Shown: positions 54,490 to 63,758 of the stretch, piece after piece
Position numbering within the stretch: the stretch's first letter is position 1
Layout: every line of letters begins with the position of its first letter
NCBI RefSeq assembly: GCF_039904985.1
Contig: NZ_CP157005.1
Coordinates: 2,046,001 to 2,110,000 of the forward strand
Origin: Methylomonas sp. AM2-LC
GTDB taxonomy: Bacteria; Pseudomonadota; Gammaproteobacteria; Methylococcales; Methylomonadaceae
Direction of reading: 5' to 3'
DNA length: 64,000 bases
Program-made: the position numbers and the translations under genes
Notes under the pieces: model-generated
The model's input: only the letters and a program-made list of their open reading frames with translations
The model's database searches: none
Told to the model about the DNA's origin: nothing

Positions 54490-54628
54490 AACCCGATAAG
54501 TCGTAATTGACAGCGCGTTGCCTAATAGGGTGATTGGCATTAGCGTAATGCGCCTCATGGTCGAAGGCAATAGTGTCGCAATACTGCTTCGCCTATTACG
54601 ATTACGACCTATTCCGGCTTGTCGTGTT
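54490..54628. repeat. Palindromic repeat, AACGCGATAAG family, copy C
   Basis: Starts AACCCGATAAGTCGTAATTG and ends ATTCCGGCTTGTCGTGTT, the diverged inverse. Two copies form the left ends of the RAYT elements at 42565 and 44220; another is at 57484-57619. Confidence 0.75.
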
Positions 54629-54815
54629 GGAGTCTTTCATCAATCGTGGCTTCGCTGGCTTGAGGTTGAAATTTACTAAATTATAGAGTAATGTTAAACA
54701 GCATTGATTTGTGATTTGGTTGGTCTTTATTTATCGACCAGTTGATGCTGTCTTGGCATTAGCGAGTACTTTTGCCAGTAATAATAAATTTTTGTATTTC
54801 AACAGGAAGGGAGTT

Positions 54816-55160
54816 ATGAAGTTTTTTTATCCGCTAATTTTGGCATCGTTGTTTTTCTGTTCTTCTGCGTTTGCAGAGGAGCATGTTGCCAAAGCACTAG
54901 AGCATGTTAATGAGGCTGTTACGCACGGCAAAGCAGGTCATGTCGGATTGTTTGTCGAACATGCTGCCAAATCCATAGCGCATGCTGAAGAAGCTTTGAA
55001 AGTAGAGAAAGGACAATCTAAAGGGCATGTTGAAAGCAGTATTCATCATTTGCACGAAGCCATTAAGGAAGAAAAAAGTGGGCACAGCGCCGTTGCGACC
55101 AAGCATGCTGAAGATGCTGAATCACACTTGATTCAGGCATCTAATACCGAGAAGAAATAA
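54816..55160 (+). CDS. SmbP-like small periplasmic metal-binding protein
   Basis: The 114-residue protein begins at the ATG at 54816 (AGGAAGGGAG upstream). It has a signal peptide (FFYPLILASLFFCSSAFA) and four helices of repeated His/Glu/Lys character (EHVAKALEHVNEAVTHGKAG, HVGLFVEHAAKSIAHAEEAL and so on). This matches SmbP, a four-helix copper-binding periplasmic protein first seen in Nitrosomonas. Histidines recur every 10-13 residues. A strong terminator follows. It likely buffers copper in the periplasm. Confidence 0.85.
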   Translation: MKFFYPLILASLFFCSSAFAEEHVAKALEHVNEAVTHGKAGHVGLFVEHAAKSIAHAEEALKVEKGQSKGHVESSIHHLHEAIKEEKSGHSAVATKHAEDAESHLIQASNTEKK

Positions 55161-55175
55161 CAAAATAAGCAAAAC

Positions 55176-55226
55176 AAAAGGGTGCGAGTTTAATTAACAC
55201 GTAATTGAACTTGCACCCTTTTTTTA
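55176..55226 (+). terminator. Rho-independent terminator of the smbP-like gene
   Basis: AAAAGGGTGCGAGTT and AACTTGCACCCTTTT pair with a mostly AT loop and are followed by TTTT, behind the stop at 55160. Confidence 0.9.
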
Positions 55227-55565
55227 AGTTCATGATATAAATATAAAGCCGAGCAATAGCTAGCGCATTAATTGTCAACGATGAGATTTTGTTCTCACTT
55301 TTACGAGTTACTATAGGGAGGTTCTTCAAGGTCTTTTCAATAAGTTTCAATTTTCCTTACGCAATTAAAGCGATAAACAGGAATAGGTCGTAATAGGCGA
55401 AGCCATTTTAAACACATTTGTCTTCCGATCATGCGAAGTAATACGCTGCGCTATTGTCGCCCCATAGGGTAATTGCTTTGATTTATGGCCTTGTTTACCA
55501 ATAGATGGGTTTGATTTTGCGTTGCCCATTTTGAGTGTCATTTTAGAGGTTTTGTCGTTATCCTA
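55227..55565. other. Intergenic region with degraded repeats
   Basis: AATAGGTCGTAATAGGCGAAGC at 55382 is a fragment of the AACGCGATAAG family, and 55430-55490 a diverged CTATTGACGCCCTATGAGG unit. No gene is evident. Confidence 0.45.
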
Positions 55566-55686
55566 AGGGAACTTCGAAAAACCACCCTTCGACAGGGTCA
55601 GGGCGAACGGTGGTCTATATATCAATAGCTTACCGTTCGTGCTGAGCCTGTCGAAGCACAAAAACCAGGTTTTTCGAAGTTCCCCT
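55566..55686. repeat. MITE-like element, GGGAACTTCG family, copy 2
   Basis: Bounded by AGGGAACTTCGAAAAACC and GGTTTTTCGAAGTTCCCCT. Compared with copy 1 at 9665 the interior lies in the opposite orientation (ACCCTTCGACAGGG on the left, GTCGAAGCACAAAAACC on the right). Confidence 0.8.
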
Positions 55687-55849
55687 AAGTGAAAGTGAAT
55701 ACCATTTAAATTGTTCTCTATACATTGGGCGTTAGTGCGTGATATACTTTTAAGCTAAGTCAAGCCACTAGCATCTTGAAGTAGCTTTTGTGCTGAGTTT
55801 TGCGGCATTGCTTACTGCATCTCTGTCGGATTATGAATGGATAACTATA

Positions 55850-57493
55850 ATGACAATAAACATGCACACTCAATTGATAGGTGTTTATAACACCCTGCAT
55901 GCCATTAAATATAAAGAAATATCAATATTAATTCTGCTTTGGGGGCTATTGTATATCCCCTATATCATTCATGGCGGCATGCTTGGGGATGATGCAGGCA
56001 TATTAATCATCCCAAACTCAAATCAGAATTTAGGGTATTGGCATTATCAATGGTCGCTTTCATCCCAATTAACCATGACTGCACGCCCAATATCGGCAAT
56101 ATTGCATGGTTTGTGTAATTGGTTTTTTGGATTACATTTCTGGGCTTATCATTTTGTTAATTTAACACTATTTCTAAGTTCAATTTTATTGTTTTATCTA
56201 TCCATAAAACGCATTTTCTCAGCAGAAATCGCTTTGTTAGCGTCTTTGCTGGCTTTGGTATATCCCTGCTCTTCAAGTACGGTATTTTCATCAATTATGA
56301 TGAATTCTAATCTCGCCGCATTATTTTGGACTGGTGCATTATATTTGTCGACCAAAAAAATTAATTTTAAATATATTATCATTACAATCTGTTTATTATT
56401 TTCCTGCCTTTCTTACGAGTCTTTTATTCCTTTATTTATTTTAAATATAGTGTCAAGTGTGTTTTTTTATAAATACAGATTAAGTTTCAAAGTGTTTTTA
56501 ATTGAGGCACTACCGGCTATATTTGCTATGTTGATATTCGGGGTTTATAAATTTTATATAGAAAGTATATTATTTAATACTCATTATTCTAGGATTAATA
56601 TTTTTTCATTTTATCATTCCTTGTTAAAACTGTTTATAAGCTTGAATGAAGGTGTTAAGATTGCTTTGTTTGATTCTATTGAAATTTCGAATCACGCTTT
56701 AAGCAATATTGAACTACTTTCAATTCCTTATCTTTTTTTAGTAACCGTTGTTTTAAGTTTAATTTCCTATTTTTTGTATAAAATAATAACAAAATTTTGC
56801 ATTAATAATTCGTATGGTGATTATTTATTTTTTTTGTATAAAAAACAAATAACAATAATTGATAAAATTAATTTTTTTCTTTTACCCGTCATTTTATTTA
56901 TAGCTTGTCATCTAATTTATGTGTTTTCATATTATTACCCAGTTTCAGCTGGTTTTAATAATAGAACGCTAGGGGCTATTCGCTTTAGTACATCACTGGC
57001 TGCTGCATGCATTTTTATTACTTTATTTAATTCATTAAACCAGGTGACGGATAGAAAATTATTTTCCATGATATTTGTATGTTTTTTTGCCTTCTTTTCA
57101 ATGTCAGTGATAGGTCAACGTGAAGCATGGATTGCTGCTTGCAAATTTAACGACAATAATATTAGTAAAATAAACGCAGCTATTTATGAACAAGGTCTTC
57201 AAAATAATAAAGACATAACGCTAATTGCAATGCTTCCAAGAAACTTCCCTGAACAGGTGAATAATGAACCTATATTTAGTGAGTCGTGGGATCTGACAAA
57301 TTCTCTTAGTATATCCAATCCTTCCATTAATTTTACAGCGAATGTTAATACAGCTGAAACAACCGTCGATTCTGCAAAAGTGATACTACATAGTAGTTGG
57401 CAGGCTATATATCCGTTTTGGTTATATCATTTTAAAACTGAAAAATTATATCGAATTACATCAGAAGATAGCTGGAGAAATATAACGCGATAA
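55850..57493 (+). CDS. AT-rich polytopic membrane protein, GT-C-like
   Basis: The 547-residue protein (ATG at 55850; an earlier in-frame start adds 20 residues) has about eleven hydrophobic helices and a GDDAG motif in the first periplasmic loop (HGGMLGDDAGILII), as in GT-C glycosyltransferases. I recognise no closer family. Its DNA is far more AT-rich than the neighbours, especially 56350-57050, suggesting transfer. The last codons (ACG CGA TAA) lie inside the palindromic repeat at 57484, so the reading frame ends in mobile DNA and the original C-terminus may be lost. Confidence 0.6.
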   Translation: MTINMHTQLIGVYNTLHAIKYKEISILILLWGLLYIPYIIHGGMLGDDAGILIIPNSNQNLGYWHYQWSLSSQLTMTARPISAILHGLCNWFFGLHFWAYHFVNLTLFLSSILLFYLSIKRIFSAEIALLASLLALVYPCSSSTVFSSIMMNSNLAALFWTGALYLSTKKINFKYIIITICLLFSCLSYESFIPLFILNIVSSVFFYKYRLSFKVFLIEALPAIFAMLIFGVYKFYIESILFNTHYSRINIFSFYHSLLKLFISLNEGVKIALFDSIEISNHALSNIELLSIPYLFLVTVVLSLISYFLYKIITKFCINNSYGDYLFFLYKKQITIIDKINFFLLPVILFIACHLIYVFSYYYPVSAGFNNRTLGAIRFSTSLAAACIFITLFNSLNQVTDRKLFSMIFVCFFAFFSMSVIGQREAWIAACKFNDNNISKINAAIYEQGLQNNKDITLIAMLPRNFPEQVNNEPIFSESWDLTNSLSISNPSINFTANVNTAETTVDSAKVILHSSWQAIYPFWLYHFKTEKLYRITSEDSWRNITR

Positions 57494-57619
57494 GTCGTAA
57501 TTGACAACTCATTACCTAATAGGGCGCACTAGTTTTAGCGTAATGCACCGTATGGTCGAAGGCAACAGTGTGTCGCTATAGGGCTTTGCCAATTACGACC
57601 TATTTCGGCTTATCGCGTT
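57484..57619. repeat. Palindromic repeat, AACGCGATAAG family, copy D
   Basis: AACGCGATAAGTCGTAATTG on the left and ATTTCGGCTTATCGCGTT on the right are nearly complementary ends. The left end supplies the stop codon of the upstream membrane protein gene. Confidence 0.8.
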
Positions 57620-58004
57620 GTTAGTCTATTTCCCCTCTAATCTGGACAATCCAGACAGCTATTCCGGTGAATTCCCTATCATTGTCATCTGGTAGAACAT
57701 GAAGACATGGGGATGATGTTGCATTTTAAGGTTGAGAGTATACAGTTGTTAAGTTGACTTCTAATATAACTTAACATAGACTAGTCTCTTAAGTTAGTCG
57801 AAACATCATTGTAGGCTCTATACAAGTTTTAATGTATAAATGTGGCAGTAATCATTTGTTAGTAAAAGGCTGTTCAAATATTTGCACAGCTAAAAATAGC
57901 AGTCTTTTTATCAAAACTTTTGAAATTTATAATATAATTATAAGGCAAGAATGGAATCAATATATTATCCTCAATTAAGTTTGTTCAATAGCTTTTTTGC
58001 ATTT
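57620..58004. other. Intergenic region, 385 bp
   Basis: AT-rich DNA upstream of the two lipoprotein genes, presumably with their promoter. I see no gene, RNA or strong repeat. Confidence 0.45.
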
Positions 58005-58634
58005 ATGTTACTGAACAGGATTAAGTCTGTCTGTCGAAAGACTTTCTTTTCGGCTTTTTTGTTGTTATCGGGTTGTGTATCAATACCCACTGGCACAACT
58101 CTAAATAAACCCGATCCCTTACAACAATCAATTCAACGTAATTTATGGATTGGAAGCGTAAAAATAACTGATGAAAACGTAGTAAATAAATTGGCAGTTC
58201 AGGATTCTCTGCGAGGCAACATAAAAAACTATTTTAGCCAAGTCGCCTATTTTTCATCTGTTAATACTTTGCCCGGTAATTTGAACGGCAATGACGTGCA
58301 ATTCAACTTTCAGTTTAGTAAATATAATCAAACACGTAGCGTGCATCCTGCTTATTTTCCCTTGGCGATTGGAACATTGACATTTTATATCTGGTTTGGC
58401 GGCCCCATTTATGTTGATAGTTCTGATATATCGGGTGTTTTGTCATGTCAAGATGCTGTAGGTAATCAATTATTCCAAGTATCTTCCAATATTCATGATG
58501 AACATAATGTAAATATTTGGTCAACAGAATATTCTTTACCCAGTGGCATAAACGCTAGAACATCACTGATGCAAGATCTTTTGACGCAAGCTATTGGTAA
58601 ATTCAATGATAAAAAAATTAATAACACTCAATAA
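58005..58634 (+). CDS. Lipoprotein, unknown function
   Basis: The 209-residue protein starts at the ATG at 58005; the frame opens 18 codons earlier but then the signal sequence would be internal. The lipobox is LLLSGCVSIP. The mature part is beta-rich (YFSQVAYFSSVNTLPGNLNG) with one hydrophobic stretch (LAIGTLTFYIWFGGPIYV). It is followed after 9 nt by a second lipoprotein gene, so the two form an operon. Family not recognised. Confidence 0.6.
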   Translation: MLLNRIKSVCRKTFFSAFLLLSGCVSIPTGTTLNKPDPLQQSIQRNLWIGSVKITDENVVNKLAVQDSLRGNIKNYFSQVAYFSSVNTLPGNLNGNDVQFNFQFSKYNQTRSVHPAYFPLAIGTLTFYIWFGGPIYVDSSDISGVLSCQDAVGNQLFQVSSNIHDEHNVNIWSTEYSLPSGINARTSLMQDLLTQAIGKFNDKKINNTQ

Positions 58635-58643
58635 GGAGTCTTT

Positions 58644-59234
58644 GTGTCTATATATAAAACTATAATAGTTGTAGTTGTATCATTTATATTTTTTAATGGT
58701 TGTGCATCCTTTCGTGATGGTGCAAATCCCACTATCACACAATGGCCCCCTGAAAATGCAATAAAAAATAAAAACATTGCTATACAAATGACTGGTAATC
58801 TGGAAATAAATGGTAAACCAGCAGAAACTAATGCTCGTTTTTTAGAGAACTGGCGAAATCAAGTGCTGCGCGCTTATGAAGATTCCAACTTTTTTTCAGC
58901 AATAAAATCTGGTGGCGATACTGCAGATATTTATGCCGATATCAATATTCTGGATAAAGGTGAAAATAATAAAGGTTTGGCTTTTATCACTGGTTTCACG
59001 ATGGGATTAATTCCTAGTCATGTACGTGAAGGGTTTATCATCAAAACTACATATAAAGATAAAAGCGGCGCTGTATTGGGGACAGTTGAAAAATCTGAAT
59101 ATACCGACTTTTGGATACAATTATTTATGTTTCCATTGATGCCCTTTAATTGGCCATCATCTGTAGGTAAAGATATACTTTATGATCTTAATCGAAATAG
59201 CTTGATTGAAGGTCATGCAAAAGGAATTTTTTAA
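58644..59234 (+). CDS. Lipoprotein, unknown function, partner of the previous gene
   Basis: The 196-residue protein starts with GTG, with AAGGAG 6 nt upstream. The lipobox is FIFFNGCASF. The mature part has RFLENWRNQVLRAYEDSNFF, GDTADIYADINILDKG and a hydrophobic patch (AFITGFTMGLIPSHV). The last feature also occurs in the partner, suggesting related folds and a joint complex at the inner or outer membrane. Function unknown. Confidence 0.62.
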   Translation: MSIYKTIIVVVVSFIFFNGCASFRDGANPTITQWPPENAIKNKNIAIQMTGNLEINGKPAETNARFLENWRNQVLRAYEDSNFFSAIKSGGDTADIYADINILDKGENNKGLAFITGFTMGLIPSHVREGFIIKTTYKDKSGAVLGTVEKSEYTDFWIQLFMFPLMPFNWPSSVGKDILYDLNRNSLIEGHAKGIF

Positions 59235-59687
59235 ATTACTCGTTATACCTCAACCTAAAATGGGCGCTACCCTAAGTTGTTTCGTAGCATTGGGCGTTAA
59301 ACGCTAATTAACAGGGTAGCTCGTAGATACTATGACAAAATGAGTCGATTGCATTTTAATTCACCTTAAGTTGATGTTCGAAAACTCATTTTAAGGATTG
59401 ATTTGCAATTGGCTCAACTCATATTTGTCATAGGGAACTTCGAAAAACCTGGCTTTCGTGCTTAGTCAGGCTCAGCATGAACGGTAAACTATTGATATAT
59501 AAAATCGCTGTTCGCCCTGAGCCCTTCAATTCAACTCAGGAGAGCCTTGTCGAAGGGAGGGGTTCGAAGTTCCCCATAGTATATTTTTCAAGCTAAACTC
59601 ACTTGCTTGCGTAAAAGGTCGATATGCGTAGCTTATACCTAGGGCGGCGGTGGCGATAACCGCCTTGGATACACCCATAGAAACAAC
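59235..59687. other. Intergenic region with one MITE-like element
   Basis: Between the lipoprotein pair and msrQ. Besides the element at 59432-59575 I see only AT-rich DNA. The TAACAGGGTAGCTCGTAG word is a weak repeat candidate. Confidence 0.45.
59432..59575. repeat. MITE-like element, GGGAACTTCG family, copy 3
   Basis: AGGGAACTTCGAAAAACC at the left and GGGGTTCGAAGTTCCCC at the right. It is longer (144 bp) than copies 1 and 2 because of an insertion (TTCAATTCAACTCAGGAGAG) in the right half. Confidence 0.75.
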
Positions 59688-60332
59688 TTAGCCCCTAACA
59701 TTCCAAGACAAACCCCCCGATTTTTGCAACCCGCGCAACCAGTAAAATAAACGGATACTCAACAACACGGTCAGCAGTACCGCAAAAGTGATTGGATTGG
59801 TTAAATCTTTTTTGACTAACCACCAATAATGCACCACTCCACCGATGGCACACACATACACTGTGCGATGTAATAACAGCCAGCGTTTACCGCCAAGTAG
59901 CTTGATGACGCGATTATTAGAGGTAATGGCCAGTGGAATCAGTAATAAGAATGCTGGAAAGCCAACGGTTATATACGGGCGTTTCACAATATCATTCACG
60001 ATACTGGTCCAATCGAAAAATTGATCCAGCACCAGATAGGTTAAAAAATGCAGACTGGCGTAAAAGAATGCAAATAACCCCAACATACGCCGTAAACGCA
60101 GCAGCCAATTCCAGCCAGAGAATCGCCGTAATGGCGTAATGCTTAACGAGATTAATAACAGGGTTAGTGTCCAATAACCAGTGGTTTTGGTGATTTTTTC
60201 AATCGGATTAGCCCCCAGATTATCTAAATAAGCAGCAGTGCCTAATTTAAGCAACGGAATCAATGCCGCTATAAACACGGCAAATTTTATCCAGGCTAAT
60301 GCCTTATTATTAAGCGTTTTTAGTGACATCAT
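59688..60332 (-). CDS. msrQ: MsrQ, heme-binding membrane subunit of methionine sulfoxide reductase
   Basis: The 214-residue integral membrane protein of the ferric reductase-like family has five or six helices with heme-ligand histidines (FAFFYASLHFLTYLVLDQFF; LLHRTVYVCAIGGVVHYWW) and the ending GLQKSGGLSWNVRG. It passes electrons from the quinone pool or flavin to MsrP. It starts 1 nt behind msrP on the same strand, a classical msrPQ operon. Formerly YedZ. Confidence 0.93.
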   Translation of the reverse strand: MMSLKTLNNKALAWIKFAVFIAALIPLLKLGTAAYLDNLGANPIEKITKTTGYWTLTLLLISLSITPLRRFSGWNWLLRLRRMLGLFAFFYASLHFLTYLVLDQFFDWTSIVNDIVKRPYITVGFPAFLLLIPLAITSNNRVIKLLGGKRWLLLHRTVYVCAIGGVVHYWWLVKKDLTNPITFAVLLTVLLSIRLFYWLRGLQKSGGLSWNVRG

Positions 60333-60333
60333 G

Positions 60334-61269
60334 TTAAAAATTTTTAATTAAGTCCATCCCCGTATAAAGTTGCGCCACCTGATCTGCGTAACCGTTAAAA
60401 GGTAAGGTAGGTCGTTTTAAAAATTCACCAATGCGCCGTTCTTTGGCCTGGGTCCAGCGCGGATGATCAACGGCGGGATTCACATTCGAGTAGAAACCAT
60501 ATTCGCTAGGCCCGGCTTCCATCCAACTGGTTAGGGGTTGTTTTTCTACCAAACGGATTTTTACTATGGATTTAGCGCTCTTAAAGCCGTATTTCCAAGG
60601 TACCACCAGACGTATTGGTGCGCCATTCTGGTTGGGCAATACTTCACCGTATAAACCTACTGCCAGCATTGTTAAGGGATGCATGGCTTCGTCTATGCGT
60701 AAGCCTTCCCGATAAGGCCAGTTTAGAGTGGCTGATCGTTGTCCGGGCATTTGCTCGGTGTCTTTCAGGCTGATAAATTCTACATATTTGGCATTGCCGT
60801 TTGGCTCTACCCGTTTCAGTAATTCAGCTAACGAATAACCTACCCAAGGTATCACCATAGACCACGCTTCTACACAACGTAAGCGATAAACACGCTCTTC
60901 CAAAGGAGCCAGTTTCAGCAATTCCTCAATATCAAATACTTTCGGTTTATTAACCGCACCCTCTACAGTAATAGTCCACGGACGTGTTTTTAAACTACCG
61001 GCGTTTTTGGCGGGATCTTCTTTGCCTGTTCCAAATTCATAGAAGTTGTTGTAACTGGTGACATCTTTCAAAGGGGTTAATGAGTCCGACACACTTTCTG
61101 TGGATTTTTTGACATTTGCCAAGGGCTCTCCGGCCATTACCGTAGAGGGTAATAATCCCGCCAGAGCGGTACCCGCAGCTAACTGCATAAACTGTCGGCG
61201 ATTATGAAATATCTCTTGTGGCGTGATCTCTGAAGCGTCAATCGGTGTGGATTTATACGATTTCATCAT
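60334..61269 (-). CDS. msrP: MsrP, periplasmic methionine sulfoxide reductase (Mo enzyme)
   Basis: The 311-residue molybdopterin enzyme has a twin-arginine signal ([22 protein letters not shown] at 24-25) for folded export, the molybdenum-ligand Cys in [20 protein letters not shown], and the landmarks [14 protein letters not shown] and [17 protein letters not shown]. It repairs oxidised methionines in periplasmic proteins after oxidative or chlorine stress. It forms an operon with msrQ. Formerly YedY. Confidence 0.95.
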   Translation of the reverse strand: MMKSYKSTPIDASEITPQEIFHNRRQFMQLAAGTALAGLLPSTVMAGEPLANVKKSTESVSDSLTPLKDVTSYNNFYEFGTGKEDPAKNAGSLKTRPWTITVEGAVNKPKVFDIEELLKLAPLEERVYRLRCVEAWSMVIPWVGYSLAELLKRVEPNGNAKYVEFISLKDTEQMPGQRSATLNWPYREGLRIDEAMHPLTMLAVGLYGEVLPNQNGAPIRLVVPWKYGFKSAKSIVKIRLVEKQPLTSWMEAGPSEYGFYSNVNPAVDHPRWTQAKERRIGEFLKRPTLPFNGYADQVAQLYTGMDLIKNF

Positions 61270-61451
61270 TGTCAGTGTTAAATGGTGATAATTTGATAGC
61301 CGTTATTGATTAACTTCGCGAAACGCATGTTTGCTCGGAAGTTTGCCAAAATTTCGATACCACAAGCTTTAATGGTGTTGGTAGCATCGCATAAAATTCG
61401 CAAGTACCCGTAATTTTTTGTTACATTGCCCTATAAGACACGTGTAACGGC

Positions 61452-61823
61452 TTACACATTTTTAAGTATGGACATAGCCTGATGCATCAACAGCTGATCA
61501 ATTTGCTCGGCAGCGCCCAAATACGGCGCTATCCTAATCACAACATGCGGTGCTTGTAGTCTTACCTGTTCAATTTGGTGTGGAATATCAACTAACACGT
61601 GTCGCCCAGCCGACAGAAAATAAGGCACTACCACAATTTCTGTCATATTATTAGCAATAAGACGTTGTAATCCTTGCGTAATAGAGGGTTCGGCAATTTC
61701 CAAAAACGCGCAGTCTATTCCGGAAAAAGGTGTTTCAAATTGCCGTAAACGTTCAGTTAATGAGCGTATTTCGTCATTGGAGGATTCTTGGCGGCTGCCG
61801 TGAGCGATCAGTAATAAATGCAC
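61452..61823 (-). CDS. cbiX: CbiX-like sirohydrochlorin chelatase
   Basis: The 123-residue protein has the CbiX/SirB half-length fold: MHLLLIAHGSRQESSNDEIR with the metal-binding His, FSGIDCAFLEIAEPS with a Glu, and VVVPYFLSAGRHVLVDIPHQ with the second His. Such enzymes insert Co2+, Fe2+ or Ni2+ into sirohydrochlorin. The single-domain length fits the CbiX-S type. It lies 10 bp behind the SOUL lipoprotein gene on the same strand. Confidence 0.85.
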   Translation of the reverse strand: MHLLLIAHGSRQESSNDEIRSLTERLRQFETPFSGIDCAFLEIAEPSITQGLQRLIANNMTEIVVVPYFLSAGRHVLVDIPHQIEQVRLQAPHVVIRIAPYLGAAEQIDQLLMHQAMSILKNV

Positions 61824-61833
61824 GATTTAGGTT

Positions 61834-62451
61834 CTATTCTATTTCAATATGTATTTCGTTGCGGCGTAAGGCTGGCAGGGTCCAGGGTGGATCAAAGGCA
61901 GCGGAACGCGGTTTAGACAATTGCCGATAGTGATGTTCTGTTAGCCAATCAGACAATATTTGGCTTTGTTCGGCAATTCGCTCTACTGTTAAACTGCCAG
62001 AATAACGCAATACGGCAACTTTTTTAGTGGGTGTTTCTTTTAGAACGACCTGCTTATCCAATGGCGTGGGCAAATTGGTTAAATCATAGCCTGACGGCAT
62101 TACAAACGACATCAGCCATTTATTATCAACAGCTTGTTGAAATACCGGTGCAGTCATATCCATTTTCTCACCGGCATTTTCGCGAAACACGGGTGTGGTC
62201 ATTGCCATTTTCTGATTTTGAATATTATTGCCAAAAATATAGCCAGCCAAGCGATTAAAACCGATACTGCCACTGCTTGCGTAATTGGCCTCAACCTCTG
62301 TTTCTGCCACTACGATGGCTGGGTATTGCCGAATTTGTATATCACCCTGTTGTGATATAAGGGTAAAGGGTGCTTCTTCACTGGTTCGAATGCCCATTAG
62401 TGTGCAACCTGTCAAAAAAAGAGTGCTTATAAATCCGATTAATTTTTTCAC
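61834..62451 (-). CDS. SOUL-family heme-binding lipoprotein
   Basis: The 205-residue protein has a lipoprotein signal (GFISTLFLTGCTLMG, Cys 16) and a SOUL domain: FTLISQQGDIQIRQYPAIVV, RLAGYIFGNNIQNQKMAMTT and PVFRENAGEKMDMTAPVFQQ, then FVMPSGYDLTNLPTPLD. SOUL proteins bind heme or related tetrapyrroles. Here it is probably attached to the outer membrane or periplasmic face. The downstream CbiX gene, also tetrapyrrole-linked, is 10 bp away, which suggests a common pathway. Confidence 0.88.
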   Translation of the reverse strand: MKKLIGFISTLFLTGCTLMGIRTSEEAPFTLISQQGDIQIRQYPAIVVAETEVEANYASSGSIGFNRLAGYIFGNNIQNQKMAMTTPVFRENAGEKMDMTAPVFQQAVDNKWLMSFVMPSGYDLTNLPTPLDKQVVLKETPTKKVAVLRYSGSLTVERIAEQSQILSDWLTEHHYRQLSKPRSAAFDPPWTLPALRRNEIHIEIE

Positions 62452-62561
62452 TAGCGTATTTTCTATAGAGTTTTTTGCATTGTGCTGTTAACGGTAGCAT
62501 GCCACAAAATAAAAAATTTGCGGTAACTTAAGCGTATATAAACCAATTAAACGCTACATTG

Positions 62562-63026
62562 ATGAAAATTTACTCACTCTATCGGCAACAAACGCTAGCG
62601 ATGAGCCAAACTGAAGCTTGGCGCTTCTTTAGCTCGCCGCATTTTCTCAATCAAATTACCCCGGATTTTTTTCACGTTGAAATCACATCCCCGGTACCCG
62701 ATAACATTTATGCGGGTCTATTGATCAGTTACCGCATGAAAGCTGTATTTGGTTTACCAATGGCCTGGCTTTCGGAAATATGTCATTGCGATGAGCCTAA
62801 GCGATTTGTTTATCAGCAACGTGTAGGCCCTTTTAAGTTTTGGAGTCATGAGGTCAGTATTACAGAAACCGCAGAGGGAATAGTCATGGACGATATTGTC
62901 TTCTATGCCATGCCGTGGGGCTGGCTCGGTGAATTATTACACGCTTTAATCATCGGCGAAAAATTGAAACGTATTTTCGATACCCGTTATACGTTTCTTA
63001 AACAGCAATGGGGCTTAACACCTTAG
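62562..63026 (+). CDS. SRPBCC-fold protein (cyclase/dehydrase-like)
   Basis: The 154-residue protein starts at the ATG at 62562. Its fold type is START-like: RQQTLAMSQTEAWRFFSSPH, then FLNQITPDFFHVEITSP, ISYRMKAVFGLPMAWLSEIC, and the long C-terminal helix LIIGEKLKRIFDTRYTFLKQ. Close relatives are annotated as ligand-binding SRPBCC family proteins often near cell division or epimerase genes. The ligand is unknown. It stands alone between convergent genes. Confidence 0.8.
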   Translation: MKIYSLYRQQTLAMSQTEAWRFFSSPHFLNQITPDFFHVEITSPVPDNIYAGLLISYRMKAVFGLPMAWLSEICHCDEPKRFVYQQRVGPFKFWSHEVSITETAEGIVMDDIVFYAMPWGWLGELLHALIIGEKLKRIFDTRYTFLKQQWGLTP

Positions 63027-63072
63027 ACGCAGATTGTTAAAGCTAGGCTGGCAATAAGTTGGTCACGCTCGC

Positions 63073-63474
63073 TTATTGCCAAGACATCGCTGTGTCTTTA
63101 ATCACTTCTACATGATGACCACGCCTTCTATCAGCAACACGTTTATTTTTAATTACGGCAGGCACTTCAGGGTAATCTAGCCTTCTGTCGTTATGCCAAT
63201 TACGACTAACGTATTCTCTAACAATAACAAGCTTGTTTTGCAAGCGCATAGAGCTGAGTTTGCGTATCACCCTTTGATCTTCGTCTTCCGGCTCAATATG
63301 AACGATGCCATGATTCTCAGTAAGATGGGTGGATTTATCCAGAAATGACACAATTTCAGTTTTAGCAATTTGAGCCGATTTAAAGGGAAAACGCCGCTTC
63401 AAAGTAGGCTCAACAAAATGATAAAGGTCACTTAAGTGCGTATCGTTGGGTATGTTTTTTATAAAAATTGCCAT
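63073..63474 (-). CDS. RRM-like RNA-binding protein
   Basis: The 133-residue protein begins MAIFIKNIPNDTHLSDLYHF, a RNP2-like strand, and has HGIVHIEPEDEDQRVIRKLS where RNP1 would lie, then LQNKLVIVREYVSRNWHNDR. The strongly basic C-terminal third (VIKNKRVADRRRGHH) could bind nucleic acid. Bacterial single-RRM proteins of this size are mostly uncharacterised. RNP1 is not canonical, so the assignment is moderate. No operon partner. Confidence 0.6.
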   Translation of the reverse strand: MAIFIKNIPNDTHLSDLYHFVEPTLKRRFPFKSAQIAKTEIVSFLDKSTHLTENHGIVHIEPEDEDQRVIRKLSSMRLQNKLVIVREYVSRNWHNDRRLDYPEVPAVIKNKRVADRRRGHHVEVIKDTAMSWQ

Positions 63475-63758
63475 AAACGCTTACCTATTAGCGATGTAAA
63501 CTTAATTTTACTGACAAGTGGTACGCATTTAAATTCAATAGCTGATGAAAATTATCTAAGAAGATGACAAAAAGCCCGCCGATCTATCAGTATTTTTGTA
63601 TCATTTACGAAACAGGCTTTATTTTTTATCAAGAGTAAATACCTAAGAATGTATATTCCCTATCGAAGCTGATAAACCTAGGAATTCGAAGGATAGATTG
63701 AATGTAAATAACGTTATTTTTTAAAGAGCCTGCTGGGTTTTAAATTGTTCAATACAGG
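63475..63758. other. Intergenic region, about 285 bp
   Basis: AT-rich, with the promoter of the RRM-like gene. AAAAGCCCGCCGATCTATC to ACAGGCTTTATTTTTTAT may contain a weak terminator for the gene at 63759. Confidence 0.4.
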
